A DNA stretch of 6,279 bases from Candidatus Auribacterota bacterium (GTDB taxonomy: Bacteria > Auribacterota > JAFGBW01 > JAFGJP01), in NCBI GenBank assembly GCA_016929035.1, contig JAFGJP010000298.1, forward strand, positions 1 to 6,279, in the 5' to 3' direction. Shown piece by piece: positions 1-5,985 of the stretch (its first letter is position 1; each line of letters starts with the position of its first letter). A model generated the notes under the pieces. That model was not told the DNA's origin. It did not search any database and was given only the letters and a program-made list of their open reading frames with translations. Position numbers and translations under genes: made by a program.

Positions 1-1
1 A

Positions 2-511
2 GTCAAGTATGGTTTCCGCGAAGACGAATCTCACGATCTCATCGACATGTATACGGAGACGCGGACAAAAGGATTCGGGGCGGAAGTGAAGAGGAGGATT
101 CTTTTAGGGACGTTCGTCCTCAGTTCCGGATATTATGACGCCTATTACCGGAGGGCACAAAAAGTGCGCACGCTCATCACACAGGACTTTAAGAAAGTCT
201 TTGAGCGCGTCGATATCATTGTGACGCCCACCTCGCCGACGACAGCCTTTAAATTCGGAGAAAAAACAAGGAATCCTCTGGAGATGTATCTCAGCGATAT
301 CTATACGATTTCCGTCAACCTTTCGGGGCTTCCGGCCATTTCCGTTCCCTCTGGATTTGATCATAACAGGATGCCTGTCGGGATACAGTTTATAGGACCT
401 TCTTTTTCTGAAGGAAGAATTCTGGATGCGGCCTATGCGTTTGAACAGAATGTGTTTCGGATAGAGGACAAGGAAAGGAAAGGGGCTTTTTCCGGGTGGG
501 GTAATCTTTGA
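2..511 (+). CDS. gatA: Glu-tRNA(Gln)/Asp-tRNA(Asn) amidotransferase subunit A, C-terminal part (5' end outside window)
   Basis: This is the C-terminal 169 codons of the amidase subunit of GatCAB. GatA hydrolyses glutamine and passes ammonia to GatB, which amidates mischarged Glu-tRNAGln or Asp-tRNAAsn in the cytoplasm. The reading frame is open from base 2 to a TGA at 509-511, so the gene is cut by the window edge and no start is present here. Visible family signatures are the segment 'GFGAEVKRRILLGTFVLSSG' followed by 'YYDAYYRRAQKVRTLI', then 'DIIVTPTSPTTAF', then 'NLSGLPAISVPSGF' and 'PVGIQFIGP'. These are hallmark blocks of the amidase-signature family in its GatA branch. The catalytic Ser-cis-Ser-Lys triad lies in the missing N-terminal part and cannot be checked. 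gatB follows 43 bp downstream in the same direction, the usual gatAB order. The Met codon at 47 is internal and is not a start. Confidence 0.96.
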   Translation, partial: VKYGFREDESHDLIDMYTETRTKGFGAEVKRRILLGTFVLSSGYYDAYYRRAQKVRTLITQDFKKVFERVDIIVTPTSPTTAFKFGEKTRNPLEMYLSDIYTISVNLSGLPAISVPSGFDHNRMPVGIQFIGPSFSEGRILDAAYAFEQNVFRIEDKERKGAFSGWGNL

Positions 512-554
512 GCTTTGATAAACCGGCGTTTCATTTAAGGCGAGATTAAAACAT

Positions 555-1991
555 ATGAGCAAATGGGAAACAGTCATCGGTCTTGAGGTTCATGTTCAGC
601 TGAGCACGCAGTCAAAGCTTTTCTGTAATTGCTCCACGGCTTTTGGCCTTGAGGCGAATTCTTCCGTTTGTCCGGTCTGTCTGGGAATGCCGGGAGTTCT
701 TCCTGTCATGAACAGAAAAGCCGTTGAGCTTGCTCTTCTCACGGGACTTGCTCTGAACTGCGAAGTCCAGTCCTTCAGCAAGATGGACAGGAAGAACTAT
801 TATTACCCGGATCTTCCAAAAAATTATCAGGTTTCTCAGTTTGACCGTCCGTTTTCGGCAGGTGGATGGCTCGATATTGAAGTGAAGGGCAGCTTGCGCC
901 GGATCGGCATCACGCGAGTTCATCTTGAAGAGGATGCCGGAAAAAATATTCATAGTGAAAAAAGGGGCTGCAGCCTGGTCGACTTCAATAGAACCGGTGT
1001 TCCTCTTCTGGAAATCGTCAGCGAACCGGATCTTCGCTCTCCGGAAGAAGCGTTCAGCTATCTCAAGTCCCTGAGGCAGATCGTTCGTTATCTGGAGGTC
1101 TCTGACGGGAATATGGAAGAAGGAAGCCTCAGGTGCGATGCCAATATTTCCGTGCGGCTGGCCGGTGAAAAAAATCTGGGAACAAAGGTGGAACTCAAAA
1201 ACCTGAATTCTTTCCGGTTTATCCAGAAAGCCCTGGAATATGAGGCAGAAAGGCAGATGAGGATATGTGAAAAAGGTGAAAAAGTCATTCAGGAAACACG
1301 CCTTTTTGACGATTCGCAATCAAAGACGTTTTCCATGCGGACAAAGGAGGAAGCTCACGACTACAGGTATTTCCCGGAGCCGGACCTTGTTCCTTTCACG
1401 TTTTCTCCGTCTGACGTCAGCCGTATCAGAGAGCTTTTGCCGGAGCTCCCGCTTGATAAAAAAAAGAGGTTTATGTCTGAATTCGGGCTTCCGGAATATG
1501 ATGCTGATGTCCTGACAGGTGAAAAGGATACAGCGGACTACTACGAAAGGCTCATCTCTTTTTTCAGCGACAGAAAGATGGCAAGCAACTGGATGATGGG
1601 AGAGTGGATGAGAGAAATGAAAGCATCGAATCTCAGCTTGAAAGAAACATCTGTTACTCCGGAAAAGTTCGCGGAGCTATTGACTTTTATAGAAAAAGGG
1701 ACTATAAATACCACTACCGGCAAAGAAGTCCTGTCAGAGATGTTTAAGAGCGGGGCTTCTGCAGGCCGTATTATTCAGTCCAAAGGGCTCGAGCAGATAG
1801 GAGACAGAGGCGAGCTGGAAAATATGGTCAAGGACGTTATCCTTCAGAATCCTCAAACTGTGGAGGATTATAAAAGCGGCAAGAAGCAGGCTTTTGGTTT
1901 TTTCGTAGGCCAGGTCATGAAAAAAACAAAAGGGAAGGCCAACCCCAGGATTGTCAATGAGATTCTCAGGGAGCTTCTTGAAGGACAGTAG
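555..1991 (+). CDS. gatB: Glu-tRNA(Gln)/Asp-tRNA(Asn) amidotransferase subunit B
   Basis: GatB uses ATP to activate the acyl group of Glu-tRNAGln or Asp-tRNAAsn and transfers GatA-derived ammonia to it. It is 478 residues, a normal length for the family. The N-terminus 'WETVIGLEVHVQL' fits the family start exactly, supporting the ATG at 555. A purine-rich AAGGCGAG lies about 10 bases upstream. Catalytic-cradle motifs seen: Cys24, Cys26, Cys39 and Cys42 in a CxC...CxxC zinc-site pattern; 'YYYPDLPKNYQVSQFD' at 82-97; 'HLEEDAGK' at 123-130; and 'VDFNRTGVPLLEIVSEPD' at 142-159. The C-terminal third is the helical and YqeY-like tail that binds the tRNA, ending in the conserved 'GFFVGQVMKKTKGKANP' block. 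No frameshift or missing core residue is visible. The gene sits between gatA and accD and is very probably co-transcribed with both. A functional GatCAB suggests that this organism makes Gln-tRNA and/or Asn-tRNA by the indirect route. Confidence 0.98.
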   Translation: MSKWETVIGLEVHVQLSTQSKLFCNCSTAFGLEANSSVCPVCLGMPGVLPVMNRKAVELALLTGLALNCEVQSFSKMDRKNYYYPDLPKNYQVSQFDRPFSAGGWLDIEVKGSLRRIGITRVHLEEDAGKNIHSEKRGCSLVDFNRTGVPLLEIVSEPDLRSPEEAFSYLKSLRQIVRYLEVSDGNMEEGSLRCDANISVRLAGEKNLGTKVELKNLNSFRFIQKALEYEAERQMRICEKGEKVIQETRLFDDSQSKTFSMRTKEEAHDYRYFPEPDLVPFTFSPSDVSRIRELLPELPLDKKKRFMSEFGLPEYDADVLTGEKDTADYYERLISFFSDRKMASNWMMGEWMREMKASNLSLKETSVTPEKFAELLTFIEKGTINTTTGKEVLSEMFKSGASAGRIIQSKGLEQIGDRGELENMVKDVILQNPQTVEDYKSGKKQAFGFFVGQVMKKTKGKANPRIVNEILRELLEGQ

Positions 1992-1997
1992 GCGAAG

Positions 1998-2855
1998 ATG
2001 AAGTTATTCGGTAAAAAGATCAGTTTTACGGGTAAAAAGAGAATCATTCCAGATGGTCTTTGGGTCAAGTGCCCAAAGTGCAGCCGGATGGTTTTCAACA
2101 AAGAGCTGTCTGATAATCTTAAAGTCTGCCCGCATTGCGGATATCATTTCAATATGACGGCCTGGGAACGTGTTGAATCTTTGGCGGACAAAGGGACTTT
2201 TCAGGAATTTGATGCCGGCATTTCTCCACAGGACCCTCTTGAATTCGAAGGACCGAAGACGTACAAAGACAAGCTGAAAGAGGATCAGAAACGGACAGGC
2301 CTCAAAGATGCAGCTGTTTGCGGAGTGTGCAAGATGAGCGGGATGGATGTGACTCTTTCCATAACGGAAACAAACTTTATCATGGGGAGCATGGGGTCCG
2401 TTGTCGGAGAAAAAATTACGCGTAACATTGAAAGAGGAATAGAGAGGGGGATTCCGGTTGTCATCGTATCCGGATCTGGCGGAGGCGCCAGGATGTACGA
2501 GGGATGTCTTTCCCTGATGCAGATGGCGAAAACTTCTGCAGCGCTTCACCGTCTTTCAGAGAAAAGGATTCCCTTCATTTCCGTTTTAACACATCCCACA
2601 ATGGCCGGCATCATGGCCAGCTTTGCTTCTCTGGGAGATGTGATTATTGCCGAGCCCGAAGCGCTTATCGGCTTTACAGGCCCTCGGGTCATTAAACAGA
2701 CCATAAAGCAGGAGCTTCCTCCAGGTTTTCAGCGATCAGAGTTCATGCTTGACCATGGTCAGATTGACCTGATATGCAAGAGAAATGATCTGAAAAATAT
2801 GATTTCAGACATACTCAGGTTTCTTCATAATCCTCTTAGGCCTCACCTTGTTTAA
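1998..2855 (+). CDS. accD: acetyl-CoA carboxylase carboxyltransferase subunit beta
   Basis: AccD pairs with AccA to form the carboxyltransferase that moves CO2 from carboxybiotin to acetyl-CoA, giving malonyl-CoA for fatty acid synthesis. It is 285 residues, a normal length. The N-terminal four-cysteine zinc ribbon is complete: Cys25-x2-Cys28 and Cys44-x2-Cys47 ('CPKC', 'CPHC'), preceded by the typical 'GLWVKCPKC'. The crotonase-fold carboxyltransferase domain carries 'SGSGGGARMYEG' at 158-169 (first oxyanion-hole region), 'ASFASLGDVIIAEPEALIGF' at 207-226 and 'GPRVIKQTIKQELPPGFQRS'. The segment 'HPTMAGIMAS' at 199-208 stands where many AccD proteins have T(T/Y)GGV; see findings. The ATG is only 6 bp after the gatB stop, and AAGGACAG (1981-1988) inside the end of gatB serves as ribosome binding site. 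Translational coupling to gatB is therefore likely. accA is not adjacent on the downstream side. Confidence 0.97.
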   Translation: MKLFGKKISFTGKKRIIPDGLWVKCPKCSRMVFNKELSDNLKVCPHCGYHFNMTAWERVESLADKGTFQEFDAGISPQDPLEFEGPKTYKDKLKEDQKRTGLKDAAVCGVCKMSGMDVTLSITETNFIMGSMGSVVGEKITRNIERGIERGIPVVIVSGSGGGARMYEGCLSLMQMAKTSAALHRLSEKRIPFISVLTHPTMAGIMASFASLGDVIIAEPEALIGFTGPRVIKQTIKQELPPGFQRSEFMLDHGQIDLICKRNDLKNMISDILRFLHNPLRPHLV

Positions 2856-2996
2856 GCCGGTCGAATAAAGATATACCAGCGGCCATATATTGAATTTTAC
2901 GTGGAAATATAATACGTTTTCTAAAGGAATTATTGGTACAGGAATTGCTTTTTTTAAATCTTCAATTGATTCGAACTGTATTTTTAAAGATTTTTG

Positions 2997-3025
2997 TTGA
3001 AAAAAAAAACATTAAGTCATACTAT
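2997..3025 (+). promoter_or_regulatory. Predicted sigma70-type promoter for the HAMP-M23-PilZ gene cluster
   Basis: TTGAAA at 2997-3002 (5 of 6 to the -35 consensus) is separated by exactly 17 bp from TACTAT at 3020-3025 (4 of 6 to the -10 consensus, with the key T, A, A and T positions kept). Transcription would begin near 3032, about 26 bases before the ATG at 3058. The surrounding 202-bp gap is AT-rich. A run of ten A residues (3000-3009) begins in the -35 box and fills the start of the spacer. The site marks a natural boundary between the gatAB-accD block and the next three genes. It is predicted from sequence only; the consensus of this organism's sigma factor is unknown. Confidence 0.5.
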
Positions 3026-3057
3026 GTGCTGTTTTTTGCGCTAGCTTTGGTGAGAGA

Positions 3058-3612
3058 ATGAAAAAAAACAGAAGACGATTCCTGCTCAGCACCAAGTTTC
3101 AAATGATATTCGGCTTCTATACAGCCGTTACAATGATTGTTGCCGTTATTGTCATTATTCAAGACTATATTCAGATATTTGTGCCTGTCTTCATGACAGA
3201 ATCAGCCGCAGAAAGAATAGGCACGCCGGTCAAGATCCTGCTTCTTCCGGGATGGGTCATATTGTCTTTTCTTGTTCTTTATATGTATTTGAGCGCCCGT
3301 ATGCTTGGCGTCTTCAAGAGGATCAGCGAAACATGTGAAAAAATTATCAGCGGGGAGAACATTCGACTGGCTTTCCGCTCAAAGGATTCTTTTGGCTTTC
3401 TTGCGGAAAGTTTTAACAGGATGGTGGATACTCTCCAGTCCAGGCAAAAAACCTTTTTGGATGTTATTGTCAGCATGAGAAAGCGTCTGTCAGAAATGAG
3501 CCAGGGAAAAAAAGAGTCTTCTGGCGAAATCAAAGAGTTGATCAAGGATATCGATGAAGTTGTTTTCCATGAAGAAGCTAAGGACAGTCAAAACGATTCT
3601 CATCAGTCTTAG
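3058..3612 (+). CDS. Two-pass membrane protein with HAMP-like domain and no output domain
   Basis: This is a 184-residue inner-membrane protein. A basic N-terminus (KKNRRR) precedes a first membrane segment at about residues 14-34. A short extracytoplasmic loop of about 25 residues (35-60) follows, then a second membrane segment at about 60-80. Residues 81-130 look like a HAMP signal-relay domain: the second helix contains 'DSFGFLAESFNRMVDTLQ' (110-127), close to the usual DExGxLxxxFNxM pattern. The last 55 residues are charged, probably helical or coiled-coil, and lack a kinase, methyl-accepting, GGDEF or other output domain. ATG 3058 follows GGTGAG at 3049-3054. The stop TAG at 3610-3612 lies inside the next gene, an overlap of 59 bp. 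The periplasmic loop is too short for a classical sensor domain. A role as a membrane relay or scaffold for the neighbouring peptidase and PilZ protein is inference. No specific gene name is recognised. Confidence 0.82.
   Translation: MKKNRRRFLLSTKFQMIFGFYTAVTMIVAVIVIIQDYIQIFVPVFMTESAAERIGTPVKILLLPGWVILSFLVLYMYLSARMLGVFKRISETCEKIISGENIRLAFRSKDSFGFLAESFNRMVDTLQSRQKTFLDVIVSMRKRLSEMSQGKKESSGEIKELIKDIDEVVFHEEAKDSQNDSHQS
3544..3548 (+). promoter_or_regulatory. Ribosome binding site that decides the M23 peptidase start
   Basis: AAGGA lies 5 bases before the ATG at 3554 but 20 bases before the alternative in-frame ATG at 3569. It favours 3554, although the protein from 3569 (MKKLRTVK...) would also have a perfect signal peptide. 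The site is inside the coding region of the upstream HAMP-like gene, as expected for translational coupling. Confidence 0.6.
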
Positions 3613-5515
3613 CCTGTTTCTCGGAGTCAAGACTCCTGCAGGGGCAGGAGATTCTTCTCCTGTCTTCCCTTATCCTTTGAGGCGGGTGACGCATAAGACA
3701 GGGAGTTTTGGTGAGTTCAGAAATGACCATTTCCACGCCGGGATCGATATATCGACATACGGCGAGACGGGGTGGGACGTCATCTGCCCGGTAGACGGCT
3801 ATGTCTCGCGCGTCAAAGTATCATCATTCGGATACGGTAAAGCCATTTACCTGACGACGACGGATGGTCAGTATATGGTCGTTTTTGCCCATTTAATGCG
3901 TTTCAGACAGGATATCGACGCAGCGGTCAGAGACAGGCAGTTTCAGAGCTCGGAGTATTTTCAGGATTTTTGTCCAGAGAAAGACCAGTTTCGCGTCAGC
4001 CGCGGGGAGGTCATCGCTTTGACCGGGGACACGGGAGGCGTTTATCCTCATCTTCACTATGAAGTCAGAGATTCCTTTGAGCGGCCGCAGAGATTTTCAA
4101 TAAAAGAGCTTGAAGAAAATGATACCGTGCCGCCGGTTATCAAAGCTTTGGCTGTTCATCCGCTTGAAGCCGATTCTGTGGTTAACGGGAAGCATGAAGT
4201 CTGCATTATTCCTTTGTTCAAGGAATCAGAGGGGACATATTCTCTTCGCGGCCAGAAAATCTACGCCAGCGGAAAAGTCGGGCTTTCTCTTTATGCTTTT
4301 GACGAATCGAAAGGGAACAAGCTTGGATTGAGTCATGTCAGCGTGGTTTCAGGAGAAAAAAGTTTTTTCACCGTAGATATTCCGCAGTTTTCCTATGATA
4401 TTTACAGTAAGCTTTTTTTTGCTTATTCACGGGAAGCCTATTTAAAAACGAAGAATGGTTTCCTGAATCTTTTTGAAAAAAGGAAAAAGAGCCTGCCTTT
4501 TTACTCTCAGGATAAAAGCGGGATTATTGATATAAGAGGAGAGTCTCAAGCGCTTTTGATCGAAGCCTTTGATAGAAGCGGCAATGCGTCCACTGCTCAT
4601 TTAGAGATTATTCCATTTGGCGCCATGTCGATGGCGTATAAAGATGACATTGTCCTCAGAGAAGACAAATTGATGTTTTATTCGGATTCTCCTGCGACAG
4701 CAGAGATCGTTATTGATGGAATCTGCCAGGCCTTTCCGTTGTCAGAGGAACAAAAAGGGTCTTATCGTTTTGTATATGAACCGGCGGACGGTCAAAAATT
4801 CAGGCAGGTGCAGTGCCGTATTGTCAAAGGCACAAGAGTCGTTAAAGAAAAGAACATCATGGCCGTAATGGTTGAGCCTGATCAGCACAAATCGTTCACA
4901 AACAGACTCTATTTTCTGGAGTCTTTCAAGGATTCGGTGGAGAAAAGGCAATTGATCGCGGTCAAGGAGATTCATCAATTCGAAGTCAAGAACGATGAGC
5001 TGAAGATAATCGATGAGCAGCCGGTTGTTTCCCTGGAGCCGATTTCAAACGCTTACTGGCAGCCCTTGAAGTTTGGCGCAAAGCTTGACGGCAAAGATGA
5101 AGATACCTCACGCACAGCTTTTTTTATTGACCATTTTGGCAAGTGGGAATTTTTATCAAGCACCAGCGAAAGCGGCTACCGTATCGCATCGCTTGCGACC
5201 GGTGGAATTCTGGCTGTTTTAAGGGATGAAACGGCGCCTGCGGTCTTTCTGGTTTTTCCCAAAGACGGCATTCTTCCATCCAAGGGTACAGTGGAAGTAA
5301 AAGTATCGGATTTGGGCTCAGGGATCGATTACGAAAAAATGGCTGTTGAGGTTGACGGGGTTAAAGTTCCTTATGAAGTCAACACACGGAACGAAGTTGT
5401 AAAACTGGACTTAGATAAAAGTAGACAGGAAAATCGATCTGTGAGAATATACATCAGGGCAGTCGACAATACGGGGAATAAGAGTGAAAAAGTTTTTCCA
5501 ATATCTTTTAGATGA
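3554..5515 (+). CDS. Secreted M23 (LytM-type) peptidoglycan endopeptidase with Ig-like C-terminal domains
   Basis: This is a 653-residue exported zinc metallopeptidase predicted to cut peptide cross-links in peptidoglycan. Residues 1-31 form a Sec signal peptide: basic start, hydrophobic core 'TILISLSLFLGV', and an AxA-like end 'PAGA' near residue 31. There is no lipobox cysteine. The M23 domain (about 40-175) has every active-site element: H61 and D65 in the HxxxD motif 'HAGID', H113 in 'FAHL', and H166/H168 in 'HLHYEV'. H61, D65 and H168 should bind zinc; H113 and H166 should be catalytic. About 35 extra residues lie between the H113 strand and 'RGEVIALTGDTGG'. From about 190 on, the protein is probably all-beta: a region starting 'DTVPPVIKALAVHPL' and running to about 355 with 'AFDRSGN', a middle region without a clear match, and a final Ig-like domain (about 558-653) with 'SDLGSGID' and 'RAVDNTGNKSE'. 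It overlaps the upstream gene by 59 bp and the PilZ gene by 32 bp. The start at 3569 is the alternative. Confidence 0.93.
   Translation: MKLFSMKKLRTVKTILISLSLFLGVKTPAGAGDSSPVFPYPLRRVTHKTGSFGEFRNDHFHAGIDISTYGETGWDVICPVDGYVSRVKVSSFGYGKAIYLTTTDGQYMVVFAHLMRFRQDIDAAVRDRQFQSSEYFQDFCPEKDQFRVSRGEVIALTGDTGGVYPHLHYEVRDSFERPQRFSIKELEENDTVPPVIKALAVHPLEADSVVNGKHEVCIIPLFKESEGTYSLRGQKIYASGKVGLSLYAFDESKGNKLGLSHVSVVSGEKSFFTVDIPQFSYDIYSKLFFAYSREAYLKTKNGFLNLFEKRKKSLPFYSQDKSGIIDIRGESQALLIEAFDRSGNASTAHLEIIPFGAMSMAYKDDIVLREDKLMFYSDSPATAEIVIDGICQAFPLSEEQKGSYRFVYEPADGQKFRQVQCRIVKGTRVVKEKNIMAVMVEPDQHKSFTNRLYFLESFKDSVEKRQLIAVKEIHQFEVKNDELKIIDEQPVVSLEPISNAYWQPLKFGAKLDGKDEDTSRTAFFIDHFGKWEFLSSTSESGYRIASLATGGILAVLRDETAPAVFLVFPKDGILPSKGTVEVKVSDLGSGIDYEKMAVEVDGVKVPYEVNTRNEVVKLDLDKSRQENRSVRIYIRAVDNTGNKSEKVFPISFR
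5473..5478 (+). promoter_or_regulatory. Ribosome binding site supporting a GTG start for the PilZ gene
   Basis: GGGGAA lies 5 bases before the GTG at 5484 and within the end of the M23 gene. There is no in-frame ATG upstream of the PilZ domain, and the next in-frame Met falls inside the domain at residue 61. The GTG is therefore the only start that keeps the c-di-GMP motifs. Confidence 0.5.
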
Positions 5516-5918
5516 GTGGCTGAAAAGTTTTCATCTGGAAAAAAGAGATTTTAACAGAAAAAAAATCAGCCAGAAAGTGGTCTTTATCATCATATCGAGA
5601 AAGTTTCCTGAAAAGACATCGCTTCAGCATGATGCCATTGCCTATGATATTTCTGAAAGGGGGATGAGTCTTTTTGTCGATCATCTTCGCTATGACAACC
5701 TCCATATCTGGAAAGACGACAGTTTTATGGACCCCAACTATCTCCGGCTGGCCTTCCATCTTCCCAAAGAGGAAAAGCCCATTGAGGCTGAAGCAGAAGT
5801 CGTCAATTTTTCACTGGCAAGCCCACGCGCGATAAAGAGGTATAAGATAGGCATAAAATTTACAGATATCAGTCAGGAATCTCTATCAAGCATCAAGCAG
5901 TTTCTTGCTTGCAAATAA
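5484..5918 (+). CDS. PilZ-domain protein, predicted c-di-GMP receptor
   Basis: This is a 144-residue soluble protein, the normal size for a single PilZ domain with a short N-terminal lead. Both c-di-GMP-binding motifs are present: RxxxR as 'RDFNR' at residues 21-25 and DxSxxG as 'DISERG' at 55-60, with the usual spacing of about 30 residues. The rest follows the PilZ beta-barrel pattern: 'LRLAFHLP', then 'IEAEAEVVNF', then 'YKIGIKFTDIS' and a final helix 'SLSSIKQFLACK'. The start is a GTG inside the end of the M23 gene (32-bp overlap), with GGGGAA 5 bases upstream. No signal peptide or membrane segment is seen, so it should act in the cytoplasm and cannot touch the exported peptidase directly. 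A link through the two-pass HAMP-like protein is possible but is inference. No diguanylate cyclase or phosphodiesterase is in the window. Confidence 0.88.
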   Translation: MKKFFQYLLDEWLKSFHLEKRDFNRKKISQKVVFIIISRKFPEKTSLQHDAIAYDISERGMSLFVDHLRYDNLHIWKDDSFMDPNYLRLAFHLPKEEKPIEAEAEVVNFSLASPRAIKRYKIGIKFTDISQESLSSIKQFLACK

Positions 5919-5937
5919 ATCCTCTTAGTGCAATAAT
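5909..5937 (+). promoter_or_regulatory. Possible weak promoter before the DUF4126 gene
   Basis: TTGCAA (5909-5914, 4 of 6 to consensus) and AATAAT (5932-5937, 5 of 6) are 17 bp apart. The -35 box lies in the last codons of the PilZ gene. Transcription would begin near 5944 and give a leader of about 42 bases. The match is modest for an AT-rich gap and could be chance. The downstream gene may instead be read from the upstream promoter. Confidence 0.25.
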
Positions 5938-5962
5938 CAACTTTAAGAAGAACGCAATAATC
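5930..5962 (+). repeat. 9-bp direct repeat in the PilZ-DUF4126 gap
   Basis: GCAATAATC occurs at 5930-5938 and again at 5954-5962, start to start 24 bp. Each copy contains the -10-like hexamer AATAAT. The 24-bp spacing is a little over two helical turns, which would suit a dimeric regulator. It could equally be chance in a short AT-rich gap. Confidence 0.35.
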
Positions 5963-5972
5963 TCTGGAAATC

Positions 5973-5978
5973 AAAGGG
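5973..5978 (+). promoter_or_regulatory. Ribosome binding site supporting a TTG start
   Basis: AAAGGG lies 7 bases before the TTG at 5986. An in-frame TAA at 5980-5982 rules out any earlier start. The only nearby alternative, GTG at 5995, is 16 bases from this site, so TTG is preferred. Confidence 0.55.
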
Positions 5979-5985
5979 TTAAGAC

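Noticed and set aside
104..577. Open frame on the - strand (157 codons) across the gatA end and gatB start
   Set aside because: It is a shadow of gatA, whose conserved motifs are clear on the + strand.
612..1319. Long open frame on the - strand (235 codons) opposite gatB
   Set aside because: It lies wholly within the well-supported gatB gene, has no recognisable motif and is explained by codon bias of the + strand gene.
2004..2549. Long open frame on the - strand (181 codons) opposite accD
   Set aside because: It lies inside accD, its translation is not protein-like for any known family, and no promoter or ribosome binding site supports it.
2856..2884. Possible hairpin GCCGGT...ACC/GGC after accD as a terminator
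   Set aside because: Pairing needs a bulge and a long loop, and no T-run follows. No convincing intrinsic terminator was found in the gap.
2890..2913. Perfect TATAAT at 2908-2913 with TTGAAT at 2890-2895
   Set aside because: The spacing is only 12 bp, too short for a sigma70 promoter, and no better -35 box lies at 16-18 bp. In such AT-rich sequence a chance TATAAT is expected.
2919..2957. Repeated GGAATT followed by a T-run as a terminator
   Set aside because: The two GGAATT copies are direct and not inverted, so no stem forms before the T-run.
3554..3568. Possible frameshift joining the HAMP-like protein and the M23 peptidase into one protein
   Set aside because: The peptidase has its own ribosome binding site, start codon and full signal peptide, so two separate overlapping genes explain the sequence better.
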